From the NCBI RefSeq assembly GCF_004168285.1, contig NZ_SEWF01000011.1, positions 62,001 through 126,000 on the forward strand: DNA of 64,000 bases. The letters are read 5' to 3'. The notes under the pieces were generated by a model. The model saw only the letters and a list, made by a program, of their open reading frames with translations. It was not told where the DNA came from and did not search any database. This DNA is from Emticicia agri. Its GTDB lineage: Bacteria; Bacteroidota; Bacteroidia; Cytophagales; Spirosomataceae. Both the position numbers and the translations under genes were made by a program. Shown piece by piece: positions 28,201 through 37,146 of this stretch (the stretch's first letter is position 1; each line of letters opens with the position of its first letter).

Positions 28201-28284
28201 AAGCGATAGATTGAATAGGCAGAAGAAGAAAACCTGATAGATTTTCGTATAGTGAAGTTTAGTATATGCTTGCTTTATTTTCAA
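25219..28284 (-). CDS. Two-component regulator propeller sensor histidine kinase (Reg_prop-Y_Y_Y-LytS type)
   Basis: A 1021-residue membrane kinase. After a signal segment (to ~residue 30), residues ~35-640 hold Reg_prop repeats of the IFWLASNQGI / IWIGGRINLL type that build two seven-blade propellers. A Y_Y_Y domain follows (~680-755, ending RVKAANSDGVWN), then a single membrane helix (~770-790), a short coiled coil and a LytS-type His_kinase domain with ALRAQMNPHFLFN (phospho-acceptor His816) and an ATPase domain with IEDNGVGR. In the family, propeller sensors respond to extracellular glycans or other ligands. No receiver domain is fused and the neighbour is pnuC; a free-standing LytTR gene lies about 9 kb away. 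Ligand unknown. Confidence 0.9.
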   Translation of the reverse strand: MKIKQAYTKLHYTKIYQVFFFCLFNLSLFGQEIGSGIIEHFDNTNGLTQNTVVAITEDARGFLWLGSHDGLLRYDGYQFKVFRPDPDKPKNSLPHSRIYNLYQFKDKMWIATGNGLSEMNLNDESFHNYMNGFRIRAIYPDGKDIFWLASNQGIYEFNIQTKAFKKHATGNVFDLVLNNKHTKIFYSTSEGFFEYNISSASLTKRVFKNFNENVSFGLLKAGNQTWVNVDNVGMIALDDNWNENRIVNFKKYFPDLKEFSVNGLNLDKQGNIWASALTGLFKYNPVDNSLLMLPSDDNKPNFVHGSPLYTSFQDHTGVVWVGSNNSGISKINLSNIKFKTINMNNGLNNKFILSFCEAGDYLMIGTDGGGLNLWNRKTNTFEYILSANIQQNRIFSITEVKPGIYWLATSDNITEFNLAKKRVYPLAPEHEVLTKRFINQFIKKILHTSDGSIWLGTQNGVVKYSPVNHQIETFNETENESELVNTLHEDRKGNIWIGGRINLLKYDRQTKKVSVIRTQCINRNIDLDDIGSIFQDDDKHLWITSYTQGLAHFDISSNKFISYNVSEGLANNTAYCALPHGDDIWISTNFGLSKFNKKRKTFTNYDVSDGLQNNEFNGGAAIKLSTDELAFGGVNGFNIFHPDRIPTNNNKPQVAITEVKVMNQPFAYDHAKPIEISYLNNFISFDFAALDFISPQKNQYAYQLSGIDDDWVQSGNRHFVSYSQLPIGDYVFRVKAANSDGVWNDKPLEVKVRVTAPFWRHSWFAYTLVGLAIGGIVLFFTFRLNKVKREETEKTLLNRKIAELEMRALRAQMNPHFLFNCLNSINSFILYNENHEASRYLSKFAKLIRQILDNTDKPYVPIEKNISFLKLYVELEQLRFGEKRFDFIIKVDESINIHEILFPTMIVQPHIENAIWHGLMQKTDGVGNITVYYSLNEEENTVSCSIEDNGVGRAKSRELNQLSANRRDSKGTKNVLETIETLNKQYNTNLGKVIIEDLYDEEKKALGTKVTITIPILEEKE

Positions 28285-28541
28285 GATTCTATAGGGTTAA
28301 AAATAGGTATCGTTGCCCTCTGTATGCTAAAACTTTATTCAATATAAATAAAAACTTTTTTATCAATCAAACTACAAATTCTTATACTTCCTCAAACACT
28401 CCTTATTTCCTGCCAAATATCAATCAACTTCTGCCAGCTATCAATTGAAACCTGCCAAAAAAAAATCTGTGCATTCCCTAAAAAAAAAATAGACTTATAT
28501 TAGTCTGCCAGACAGTTAGGAATACAGCATCATTAAAAGCC
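28285..28541. other. Intergenic spacer between divergent genes
   Basis: The 257-bp A+T-rich spacer has long A-tracts (around 28457 and 28482) and no convincing ORF. It must hold promoters for both the propeller kinase gene and the following small gene; no clear TAnnTTTG element was fixed. Confidence 0.3.
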
Positions 28542-28943
28542 ATGAATTTATTTTTCTTGATATTGACGGGAGTCTTTATGATTACGGCATTTTGGGTAGC
28601 CTTACTCAAAATCATTGCTCATTTAAGCGGGTGGAATACCCTGAAACATACCTATGAAACTACTTATACACACAATGAAATCAATTACTTTGGTGTATCC
28701 GGAAAAATCGGTGGGTTTTACTATAACAGCATATTAAATGTATCTCTTTCAGAGGCAGGTGTGTATTTATCTGTTAGGCCTTTATTCCGTTTCGGGCATC
28801 CGTTTCTATTGATTCCGTGGAGTGCTATTAAAAATATCCGGGAGAAAGACAAGACTCTTTTCTGTGAGGTAGATGGCATACAGATTGGTTTATCTAATAA
28901 AATTCATAATATTTTTAAAAGTTATTTAAGTGCCTACTCTTAA
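28542..28943 (+). CDS. Hypothetical membrane-anchored protein
   Basis: A 133-residue protein with one N-terminal membrane helix (residues ~2-30) and a cytoplasmic or periplasmic beta-rich remainder, including ISAIKN-like IPWSAIKNIREKDK, a pattern reminiscent of small PH-like membrane proteins where an Ile/Val strand follows a Trp-Ser motif. It is not recognised as a named family. It stands alone between divergent and codirectional genes. Confidence 0.6.
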   Translation: MNLFFLILTGVFMITAFWVALLKIIAHLSGWNTLKHTYETTYTHNEINYFGVSGKIGGFYYNSILNVSLSEAGVYLSVRPLFRFGHPFLLIPWSAIKNIREKDKTLFCEVDGIQIGLSNKIHNIFKSYLSAYS

Positions 28944-29136
28944 GAGTGTCAGTGCTGTTTTGTACTAAAAACTATTCTCGTCCTAAGCGAAATTAGTATT
29001 ATCTACGTCTTTTCATAGTATCTGTACTATAAGTTGTTTAGCTTTACTAATAAGTTGAAAAAAAGGCTAAATAATGCTTCATGCTTATACGTTTAGATAG
29101 GGTGTTTCGGCATAGTACATTATGAGCATTACCTGA

Positions 29137-30960
29137 ATGAAAAAAAAACTACTATTATTTATACTGTTTCCGCTTATTGGTTATTGTCAGCTATTTCAGG
29201 AAGAAACCGAAATCAGAAAATACTATAACCAACCTGCTTCTTTGGCCAATCTTAATCAGGTTTCTTTTTTATTGAATGATTTAAGTCTCTACGATAGTAG
29301 TTTTCATATTTCAAGGCGTTGTATAGCATTAGCCAGAGAAACCCGGAACTACCAGGAGTTAGGTCTTGCCCAATTTAATATCGGGCTTCTTTATCAGCGA
29401 ACAAGTAAATATTATCAGGCCGTTGAATATTACGAAGCCGCCATCAGAAGTTTTCAAAGAGCAAAAGATGCCAGGCACGAAATTGAAGCGTATAGCTACT
29501 TGGGAATGTGTTACCGGGGGCAGGATATGTCGGATAAAAACATCGAATTTCAAAGAAGAGCTATCCAGCTTTCTTATCAATATAAAAACTATCAGTTTCT
29601 TGGTATGTGCCATAGTGCACTTGGTTTAGGATTCTTAAAGGTTTCAGAAATTGATTCTGCAAAAAAACACTTTAATCTGGCACTGAAATTTGCCCGTGAA
29701 TATGCCGACACCATGACGGTTGGCGGTTCGCTAAAAAATTTAGGTATTATTCTGTTAGCCGAAAATGAAGACAAAAAAGGGCTGACACTTCTGAAACAAT
29801 CCATTGAAGTTTTCGGGAATAGTTCCTGGATGAAAATCAGTAATAACCAAGCATTTTCTTATATGGCGCTGGCTGATTATTATCATAAATATAAAGACTA
29901 TCAGGCTTCTATTGACTATGCGCAAAAGGCATTTGCTATTACACAAAAATCTGACTGGATTGAAGAATCAGAGGCTGCTTCTGCAAAGCTCTACGAGAAT
30001 TTCAGCGCAATTGGTAACCAGGCCAAGGCTTTGTACTATTTAGAACTCAACCAAATCTACAATAAACAACTGACCCAGCAGAGGCTACGTGTACAGCAGG
30101 AAGCGCTTAACAGTCGGCTACAATATGAGTTGCAACAGAACAAAATAAAACTACTGAATAATGAGAGTGAAAAACAAGAGTTGCAGCGTAATTCGCTCAT
30201 TATTATTCTGTTAGTGGTTTCGGTGGGTAGTTTTGTTATTTTCAGCCTTTATCGTACCAACCGCAAACAGAAAAAAGAGATAGAGGAAATTAATCTGGGG
30301 CTTGAACAAAAAGTAGCAGCCCGCACAACCGAGTTGCAAAAGGCTTATAACGAAATAAAAGATGCTACCATGATTGGGCAAACAATTGAGCGCAAACGTG
30401 TAGCTGCCGACTTGCATGATAATTTAGGGAGTTTGTTATCGGCATTGACTTTCAGCCTTGAAGCCGTTGACACAACTCATTCATCGCCGGGCGAACGCAA
30501 GATTTTAAATACGATTAAAGAGCAGGTAAATCAGGCACATGAAGAAGTAAGGTTGTTTTCTCATAATCTGCAACCTACCGAACTTGAAAAAGAAGGTTTA
30601 TACAATGCGCTTGAGATACTGGCAGCTAAAATAAATACCCTGAACAAGATAAAACTTGAACTCGACTTAAAACAACTTACCCCACAAGCCAAAAACATTG
30701 AGTTTAATCTTTATTCTATTTGTCTTGAAGGCATCAACAATATTCTTAAACACGCACAAGCCACTTACGCCAGTATTTCATTCAAAAACACTAATGGGCA
30801 GCTAACTATGTCGATTGCCGACAATGGCAAGGGGATTCAGGCTAATAAAATAACAGGCATCGGGCTGAATAATATTAAAAGCAGGGTTGAGCAGATAGGG
30901 GCTCATTTCAGTATTAAATCTGATGAAAAGGGTACTGTTTTAAATGTAACACTTACCTAA
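29137..30960 (+). CDS. Tetratricopeptide-repeat sensor histidine kinase (NarX/HisKA_3 type)
   Basis: A 607-residue kinase. A signal peptide (MKKKLLLFILFPLIGYCQLF) is followed by TPR repeats over residues ~60-310 (for example AQFNIGLLYQRTSKYYQAVEYYEAAI), a coiled segment, a single membrane helix (~353-373), a second coiled coil, a HisKA_3 dimerisation domain with ADLHDNLGSLLSAL (His427) and an HATPase domain ending GIGLNNIKSRVEQIG. Such kinases phosphorylate NarL/LuxR-type regulators; one lies about 6.6 kb downstream on the opposite strand. It overlaps the stop region of the convergent NTF2-like gene by a few bp. Confidence 0.9.
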   Translation: MKKKLLLFILFPLIGYCQLFQEETEIRKYYNQPASLANLNQVSFLLNDLSLYDSSFHISRRCIALARETRNYQELGLAQFNIGLLYQRTSKYYQAVEYYEAAIRSFQRAKDARHEIEAYSYLGMCYRGQDMSDKNIEFQRRAIQLSYQYKNYQFLGMCHSALGLGFLKVSEIDSAKKHFNLALKFAREYADTMTVGGSLKNLGIILLAENEDKKGLTLLKQSIEVFGNSSWMKISNNQAFSYMALADYYHKYKDYQASIDYAQKAFAITQKSDWIEESEAASAKLYENFSAIGNQAKALYYLELNQIYNKQLTQQRLRVQQEALNSRLQYELQQNKIKLLNNESEKQELQRNSLIIILLVVSVGSFVIFSLYRTNRKQKKEIEEINLGLEQKVAARTTELQKAYNEIKDATMIGQTIERKRVAADLHDNLGSLLSALTFSLEAVDTTHSSPGERKILNTIKEQVNQAHEEVRLFSHNLQPTELEKEGLYNALEILAAKINTLNKIKLELDLKQLTPQAKNIEFNLYSICLEGINNILKHAQATYASISFKNTNGQLTMSIADNGKGIQANKITGIGLNNIKSRVEQIGAHFSIKSDEKGTVLNVTLT

Positions 30961-31865
30961 TCTCTGATAGAGGTATTATTGCCTGATATACAGACCCAAT
31001 TATCATTGCGTTTGATATATACATCATTATATTGTGTAGCTTTTTTGCTACCATCTTTCATTTGCTCTATCATGGCAGCGTGAATCATGGCTATGTCTTT
31101 AGCTACAAACCTAATCTGGAGGTTCTCTATGCTATAAGATGCTAAATTGCTATTTGTAGTACTTTTCAGTTTTGCCAATACTGCTTGTTTCTCATAAAGT
31201 TGTCCATTACTCGAAAGCAGAATAAAATCATCGGCCAGTATTTTATCTAATACGTCAGGCTTTGCTTGCATAAATGCTTCAGCATGCTGGCGGTTCAGCT
31301 CAGTAAGTTTTTTAATATCAGTTTCTGAGCCTTTATAGAAAGATATTAACGGAATATTTGTAGGTAGTTTTGTAAAAGCTGGTGCTTTATCTTCTGCTTT
31401 TGAAATACCTGTGATATTGGCTGAAACACAAATCCATGCACCGTTCCGTCTTATATATACGTCGTTATACTGGCTTAGTGATTCCTCTTTATCTTTTATG
31501 CCTTTATAGGGTGTGCTGGAAAAAACCAAAGCGGCATCATTACTGATAAACTGGATTTTAGTTTTGTCTGCAAAAAAATAGTCGATGGTATTGAAACGAG
31601 GCTTACCAAATTCCTGAGCAATCTGTTTTTTAGGATATAATCTACCATTACTCCCACTCTGATGCACAAAATCATCAGCCCATAGTAACCTGTTGTAAGT
31701 AGCAGTATCAGACCTTACCCACGATTGTATATATTGTACATTGAGGTAGTAAAGCCTTTTATAGTCGACATCAGTACCATATTTCTGATTAAATGTAACC
31801 TGACTGACACACAAATGACTGGAAGCCATCAGCAAAAAACTAATGAAGGGTAAAGTAGCTTTCAT
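30957..31865 (-). CDS. Exported protein with two NTF2-like (DUF4440/SnoaL-type) domains
   Basis: A 302-residue protein with a signal peptide (cleavage near SHLCVSQ). Two tandem ~120-residue NTF2-like units follow: each has the leading helix with RLLWADDFVHQSGSNG or KILADDFILLSSNG, then a central strand pair and an ending with YNDVYIRRNGAWICVS or YNDVYIKRNDNWVCIS. The two repeats are clearly homologous, so the protein is an internal duplication, likely a pseudo-dimer. Substrate or catalytic role is unknown; the exported location suggests a periplasmic binding or enzyme function. It is convergent with the TPR kinase gene and overlaps its stop region. Confidence 0.8.
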   Translation of the reverse strand: MKATLPFISFLLMASSHLCVSQVTFNQKYGTDVDYKRLYYLNVQYIQSWVRSDTATYNRLLWADDFVHQSGSNGRLYPKKQIAQEFGKPRFNTIDYFFADKTKIQFISNDAALVFSSTPYKGIKDKEESLSQYNDVYIRRNGAWICVSANITGISKAEDKAPAFTKLPTNIPLISFYKGSETDIKKLTELNRQHAEAFMQAKPDVLDKILADDFILLSSNGQLYEKQAVLAKLKSTTNSNLASYSIENLQIRFVAKDIAMIHAAMIEQMKDGSKKATQYNDVYIKRNDNWVCISGNNTSIRD

Positions 31866-31951
31866 TTTTTATAGTTTTTAGATGAGAATCTTTAGGTACA
31901 AACTAAAAAATGATACATTGCCATATTCTACTTCAGCCATAAAAACAGGTT

Positions 31952-32647
31952 TCATATAGAAACTGCAAAGTCAACTGCGGCATTGGCATGAATCAATGTA
32001 GTATCAAAAATGGGTACTGATACATCATTCTGACTTAAAAGCAATGGAATTTCGGTACATCCAAAGATAATTGCCTCGGCACCATTGCGAATCATATCAT
32101 TAATAATGGAAATATAAGCGGCCTTGGTCTCTTGCCTGACAATACCTCTACCCAACTCTTCTTTAAGTGTCTGCTGAATAAAGTCTCTTGTTTCCTGAGA
32201 TTCAGGTATCAGGGCCTCTATCCCATTTTCAAGAAGTTTTGCTTTATAAAAATCCATTTCCATCGTGAATTTAGTACCCATTAGTCCCACTTTTGTAAAT
32301 CCATGCGTATGTATCTCTTTAGCCGTTTCTTCTACCACATGAATAACAGGCAAGCTGACATTTTTTTGTAACTTATCAGCAATGGCGTGGGCAGTATTGG
32401 CGCACAAGACTATTGCTTCAGCACCTGCTTTTTCTAAACTCCGGCAGGCTTCAAAAATAAGTTCATAGGTCTTATCCCAGTAACCAAGCGTATTATTACG
32501 TTGAAAATCGTCAAAATTGAGAGAGTAAATAATACATTCAGCAAAGTTAAGCCCTCCTAATTTTCGGTTAACTCCCTCATTGATATACCGATAATAATCT
32601 ATTGTTGAAACCCAACTGATACCTCCTACCAAACCTATTTTCTTCAT
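31952..32647 (-). CDS. Aspartate/glutamate racemase family protein
   Basis: A 231-residue cytoplasmic protein of the Asp/Glu racemase family (PF01177). Both catalytic cysteines are present in the expected motifs: Cys82 in LCANTAH and Cys197 in IFGCTEIP. The N-terminus MKKIGLVGGISWVSTIDYY is typical of the YgeA/aspartate racemase group. The likely reaction is interconversion of L- and D-aspartate (or glutamate, or a related amino acid); the substrate cannot be fixed. It is a single gene 86 bp from the start of the neighbouring gene on the same strand. Confidence 0.88.
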   Translation of the reverse strand: MKKIGLVGGISWVSTIDYYRYINEGVNRKLGGLNFAECIIYSLNFDDFQRNNTLGYWDKTYELIFEACRSLEKAGAEAIVLCANTAHAIADKLQKNVSLPVIHVVEETAKEIHTHGFTKVGLMGTKFTMEMDFYKAKLLENGIEALIPESQETRDFIQQTLKEELGRGIVRQETKAAYISIINDMIRNGAEAIIFGCTEIPLLLSQNDVSVPIFDTTLIHANAAVDFAVSI

Positions 32648-32856
32648 TATTAGAGTTATTTTAAATTTACCAAAAAGAATTAATTAGTAAATGCCTAATA
32701 CTATTTGCTTTCTTTGATAGTAACAGAACGTTGCCCACTCTGTAATGGCTCTTTTTTGGTCAAGGGTAAATCCTCATAATTATAACTTAGCAAAATCAGG
32801 GTTTGTACTTTAAGAAAATCCTGTTTCTGCTAAACTTATCAACTTGATTTCTGATA

Positions 32857-33699
32857 TTATACAAGATGCAACAGCTCGTTCCACAGGCTTTTCTCAAATT
32901 TTTTTCTGAAAATGCCTGTGTGTCCTACTTTATCGCTTGTAAATTTTTCTACTTCTATTTTATGAATCTGAAAATGTGTATTCGGAAAAAACTGTTGCAT
33001 CATGGGTGCAGTTTTATCATTAGCGATATAATCGTCGCTGATATAAACGGCCGTGATAGGTACATTAAATTCCTGAAACAAAGGTTTCTGAAAGTACTTC
33101 TGTAAAAAAACACCATAATAGTTTTTGCTCATGCACCATTGTCGCCACTCAAGCAGAATATTCTTGGGTAAGTCTTCTCCCCAGCCTACTTTGCGCATGG
33201 TTCCATAGCCATATATCTTTACTAAAACCGGACTGATAATATACCATAACAGCCACACTATCCATTTCATAGGCGCAGGAAAATATCCCCAGTAGCCTAA
33301 AGCGGCATTGAGCATAATTACTTTTTTTACATGCACTTTTTTGTCTAAAAATCCTACCAACTGCCCTCCGATACTATGACCCAGCCAGACTATATCGGTA
33401 AAGCCAACCTCATTCACCATAAAATTAAGCGCAGCATTCATATCTAAAATACCCCAGTCGTGCATATATGCCTCTGATGCTCTGAGGTTTTCAGGAGCTG
33501 ATTCTCCCACGCCACGGTAATCGAAAAGTAAGACATTATACCCTTTGGTAATCAGAAATTCTGCAAAGTTTAAGTAAAACTCTTTTTTTACGGCGGTAGC
33601 CGAACTGATAATAATGGTTTTACCAAGATTATTTCGGGCAATACCCAACAATGCACTTAGCTGATAGCCATCTGCGGCAATAATTGTAACTTTATTCAT
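32857..33699 (-). CDS. Alpha/beta hydrolase (COG4757-like)
   Basis: A 280-residue cytoplasmic protein. The nucleophile elbow is GHSIGG (Ser109) and the oxyanion region FDYRGVGES lies before it. The likely acid is Asp in YISDDYIAND (~residue 220) and the His in GHTGIFR near the C-terminus. The N-terminus (ITIIAADGYQLSALLG-like) and overall length match the predicted alpha/beta-hydrolase group COG4757. It is likely an esterase or acyl-hydrolase; no substrate is shown. A perfect hairpin lies 47 bp upstream of its start. Confidence 0.85.
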   Translation of the reverse strand: MNKVTIIAADGYQLSALLGIARNNLGKTIIISSATAVKKEFYLNFAEFLITKGYNVLLFDYRGVGESAPENLRASEAYMHDWGILDMNAALNFMVNEVGFTDIVWLGHSIGGQLVGFLDKKVHVKKVIMLNAALGYWGYFPAPMKWIVWLLWYIISPVLVKIYGYGTMRKVGWGEDLPKNILLEWRQWCMSKNYYGVFLQKYFQKPLFQEFNVPITAVYISDDYIANDKTAPMMQQFFPNTHFQIHKIEVEKFTSDKVGHTGIFRKKFEKSLWNELLHLV

Positions 33700-33746
33700 A
33701 GGTTAAAAAATTTAAAGTATGGCCTGTATCTGTTAAAATATTCATT

Positions 33747-33767
33747 GGAACGCACAAGGTGCGTTCC
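33747..33767. repeat. Perfect palindromic hairpin
   Basis: GGAACGCAC and GTGCGTTCC form a 9-bp perfect stem with a 3-nt loop. It lies in the short spacer between two minus-strand genes and lacks a T tract on the minus strand, so it may be a REP-like element or an mRNA-stabilising hairpin for the upstream gene. Confidence 0.55.
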
Positions 33768-33809
33768 ATGAATCACTCACTGTTTACTGTTACGCTGTTT
33801 GTTAACACC

Positions 33810-36800
33810 TTAATTCTGACAACCTTCTATCTCGGCTTTGAAATTGCTACCATTATCAGCCCTGAATCCTTCGTTCAGTTCAATAGATTTTCCTGCTTTA
33901 TAAGTAGCCCTTGCTCCCGGAAAGACTTTGTTAGTTGCCGTGATTTTGTTATTAGTTTGTTGAAGAACTGTTCCCTGTGTATAATTATCTGTCGGACTTA
34001 TCAGGTTAATCAGGGCATTGCCTGTTACCAGAATCGTTATCGGATTTGAGCCGCAACTACTGCAAGTCTGGAAATTACAATGTGCCGTAAAAGTTGTTGT
34101 CTGGTTTACTGTTACCGTAATACTTACCCCTGTCATATTATTGCTCCATACGACTGCCCCTACGCAATTAGCAGCAGTTAAGGTTACATTGCCGCTACCA
34201 CAAATGGTGGTTCTATCGGCCGTAATTGACGGCGTTTGTGGCAAAGGATTAGCAGAAACTGTCAGTTGATTTGAGTTAGGACTACTACACCCACCCGCAT
34301 TTCTGCAAACTGCCGAATAAGCAGTACTCACAAAAACGGTATCTACAAAACTGGCTGTCGTTTTTCCATTATTCCATAAAATTCCACCTGTACAGCCTGT
34401 TGCCGAAATAGTTACAATTGCCACGCCACATACAGCGTTTTGTGAGGCAGAAATGACGGGTGCGGCTGGCACCTCACTGATGCTGACCGAGGTAGTAGCG
34501 GTTGTAATACAACTGTTGGTATCTGTAATAGTAAGGGTATAAATCCCTTGTGCTACTGGTGTAGCATTGTTGATAGCAGGGTTTTGCAAAGTTGAACTGA
34601 AACTGTTTGGCCCCTGCCAGTTATAAGTATATGGAGACATACCTCCGGTTACTGTGCTGGTCAAGTTCAGTGTATTACCACTACAAAAAGGTGAATTATT
34701 ATTAGCTGTAACCCTTAAAAAGGCAGGTTGATTCACTGTAACACTTACGGTAGCGGTTACACCTCCCCCATCTCTGGCTGTAATGATATAATTACCCGCA
34801 GCAAGGTCAGGGAATATACCAGATGATTGGAAAGTTGTGCCATTTCTTGAATAAGTAATCACATTATTTCCTCCCGAGGCACTTACAGTAATTTTTCCGT
34901 TTGTAGCACCATTACATTTGATATGCTCCACTACGGGTGTGGTAAAAGTAATACCCGTAAAAAGTGAATTATGCTGAAATTCCAGGATACCTGCCGCAGT
35001 GGTCTGAATAATTGAAGCATTCGGAATCGGATTGAGCGATACGTGCACATCTAACAAATTAGCCATATTGGTACGGGCTACATAATAATTGGTTGATAGC
35101 CGCAATCCTGCAATATAATGATGGCTCCGTCGGGCATTATCAATCTGATAACGTAACGAATCATAACTATACTGGGCACTATCTCCAGCAAATAATACGG
35201 CAAAATTGGTTGAATCGCCTGCTACTAAACTGCCATAGAAATCAGAAAGTGTTACATTTCCAGTAGCTCTGCTGATAGCCGATACATTTCTCGTAGTATC
35301 AGCATTAGGTTTGGTATAGACAACATTTACAAAATAATTCTTCTTCTGCTGGGTAGTATATTTAGCATCTATATACCGATAACGCGTTCTGCAATTATCA
35401 CAAGTACCAAAGGTTTCAACAGGTTGAAAGAAACTTATGTTTTGCGGAAATACAGTATGGTTATACACTTTGGTAGTAGCATTGGCATACCTCATTACTT
35501 TACCATTATAGGAAGGTATTCCCTGAAATGTTAAGCGATAAGCCTTTGTATTGGTATCTCTCAGGGTTTCGGCATTGTCAAAAACAACCATCATCTTTTG
35601 CGCAGGCAGATAGAACCATTGTCTTTCTGCTTTTTTCACCACATTGCTTTCGGTACGGGTAACAAATACTGGGGTATTATCTGAATGAATATAAGAGTAG
35701 TTGGGAGTAAATTCCCGTCTTGGAATATTGGCATGTTCTGTATTATTCAGATATCCTCGTCTTGGATATTTAATCTGCTTGTTGTTGCCGTAAAACTGAA
35801 AAGCATTACTAAAATCATCTTGTGCTTCAATGCCTGATGGGTTAATTGTATTTCGGTCCACAATTAACCAGCCATTTTCCCAGAGATTAAAATGCCCGTG
35901 TCCGTCATGCGCATGGTCGCCGTAGTGTCCACCTGCCCTGAAACTCGCCCACTGCCCATTGGTCTGCCAGTTGGTTCTTTGCATAAACTGCCCTGTTCCG
36001 GTAGTATCTGTAAAAACATAGTTTTGTGTATTATAAGGTGCCACTGTTCTGTAATCTAATGGGGTAATTTCCTGATTTGAGAACAGAAAGAAATTCCACC
36101 AGGTTGCGGGGGTCTGCCATTTGTTATCCGGCACTGTTTCTATACCATAAAAACGGGCTACTCTTTTGGTAGTTTCATCGTCAGAATAAGAAGAAACCAT
36201 ATCCGCTATAAAACGATTTATATCCCAAATCTCTCCCGAGCTTTCTCTTGACCAGTCTCCTTCCGCAAGCATATGTGTTTTACTGGGCATAACTGCATAA
36301 ATCAAAAAGCGTTGGGCTTCTTCCTCATAATTGGTCTGTGTAAAATAATCAGTATGCGCACTTGAGGCAGATTTATAGATAGCAAAAATCTTCATTAAGT
36401 TATGAAAATACCCTGCGCCATAGCTCCATCCCTCATTGGCATCTCCCCCTTTCAGCCGGGTATTAAGAAAAGGCAGAATACGCTCCAATTGCGTAGTGGC
36501 AATGTTTAAAAGTCGCGCGCCATTTACATTATCTTCATGGTAGATAGCATGGGCCGTAGCCGAAATACCTAAAATATGCCCTAATACATAGTTATTGCCC
36601 TGGAAGTAATAAGGGCCATTCCAGGTACCATACCCGTTTTGTAGAATCCAGTCTGCCCATACTACCAAACGAGCCCTGATTTGTGCCCTGAGGGGTTCAT
36701 CTAAATAAGGATACAGCCAGTCATACCAGATGGCACAGTCTGTCATCATTCCCCGTGAATCGAATCCTTTATCACGTGTAATCGAACCATCGGTTTTTGT

Positions 36801-37130
36801 AGCCCAGTATGCTTTAAAAACCTCTACCGCTTTATCCCGATAAGTTACATCACGCCCCGACCAGTATGCCAGCATAAAACCATAAATATATAGTTGCCCT
36901 TCATATAAAATTCTTTCATTTAAAAAATCACTCACAGGTCTTGGTTTTACTATATCGACCCATGTACTCATTTTCTGCCATTCTATTGTATTTCTCAGCC
37001 TTCTGCTTTCAAGTGTCTGCATCATAGTACTGTCAATAAGAATACGGGGGTGATTTGGTAATACCTGCGCCTGAATAACCGTAGAGCAAAGCGCAAGAAT
37101 AACAACAATCAGAATAAAAGTTTTTTTCAT
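33810..37130 (-). CDS. Secreted heparinase II/III-like lyase with SprB-like repeat and coathanger C-terminus
   Basis: A 1106-residue secreted protein. After a signal peptide (residues 1-21), an (alpha/alpha)-toroid region (~25-350) is followed by a beta-sandwich with GDHAHDGHGHFNLW (~400-415), the His-rich signature of heparinase II/III and alginate lyases. Residues ~755-830 resemble a SprB repeat (IKCNGATNGKITVSASGG). Ig-like or PKD-like Gly/Thr/Cys-rich modules follow. The last ~65 residues form a '3-coathanger stack' module (LISPTDNY..., AGKSIELNEGFRADNGSNF), also found at the end of the BspA-like protein near 62.4 kb. It probably degrades an acidic polysaccharide outside the cell. No T9SS C-terminal domain is evident. 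Substrate not assignable. Confidence 0.85.
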   Translation of the reverse strand: MKKTFILIVVILALCSTVIQAQVLPNHPRILIDSTMMQTLESRRLRNTIEWQKMSTWVDIVKPRPVSDFLNERILYEGQLYIYGFMLAYWSGRDVTYRDKAVEVFKAYWATKTDGSITRDKGFDSRGMMTDCAIWYDWLYPYLDEPLRAQIRARLVVWADWILQNGYGTWNGPYYFQGNNYVLGHILGISATAHAIYHEDNVNGARLLNIATTQLERILPFLNTRLKGGDANEGWSYGAGYFHNLMKIFAIYKSASSAHTDYFTQTNYEEEAQRFLIYAVMPSKTHMLAEGDWSRESSGEIWDINRFIADMVSSYSDDETTKRVARFYGIETVPDNKWQTPATWWNFFLFSNQEITPLDYRTVAPYNTQNYVFTDTTGTGQFMQRTNWQTNGQWASFRAGGHYGDHAHDGHGHFNLWENGWLIVDRNTINPSGIEAQDDFSNAFQFYGNNKQIKYPRRGYLNNTEHANIPRREFTPNYSYIHSDNTPVFVTRTESNVVKKAERQWFYLPAQKMMVVFDNAETLRDTNTKAYRLTFQGIPSYNGKVMRYANATTKVYNHTVFPQNISFFQPVETFGTCDNCRTRYRYIDAKYTTQQKKNYFVNVVYTKPNADTTRNVSAISRATGNVTLSDFYGSLVAGDSTNFAVLFAGDSAQYSYDSLRYQIDNARRSHHYIAGLRLSTNYYVARTNMANLLDVHVSLNPIPNASIIQTTAAGILEFQHNSLFTGITFTTPVVEHIKCNGATNGKITVSASGGNNVITYSRNGTTFQSSGIFPDLAAGNYIITARDGGGVTATVSVTVNQPAFLRVTANNNSPFCSGNTLNLTSTVTGGMSPYTYNWQGPNSFSSTLQNPAINNATPVAQGIYTLTITDTNSCITTATTSVSISEVPAAPVISASQNAVCGVAIVTISATGCTGGILWNNGKTTASFVDTVFVSTAYSAVCRNAGGCSSPNSNQLTVSANPLPQTPSITADRTTICGSGNVTLTAANCVGAVVWSNNMTGVSITVTVNQTTTFTAHCNFQTCSSCGSNPITILVTGNALINLISPTDNYTQGTVLQQTNNKITATNKVFPGARATYKAGKSIELNEGFRADNGSNFKAEIEGCQN

Positions 37131-37146
37131 GGTTAAATAAGATGGA

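Noticed and set aside
25219-28284. Hybrid two-component system (kinase with fused receiver and AraC domain).
   Set aside because: The protein ends after the ATPase domain; no receiver or HTH follows in the frame.
33810-37130. Type IX secretion C-terminal domain on the heparinase-like protein.
   Set aside because: The end of the protein shows the coathanger-like pattern instead; no T9SS-type Gly-x-Y/Lys-rich C-terminal strand set was seen.
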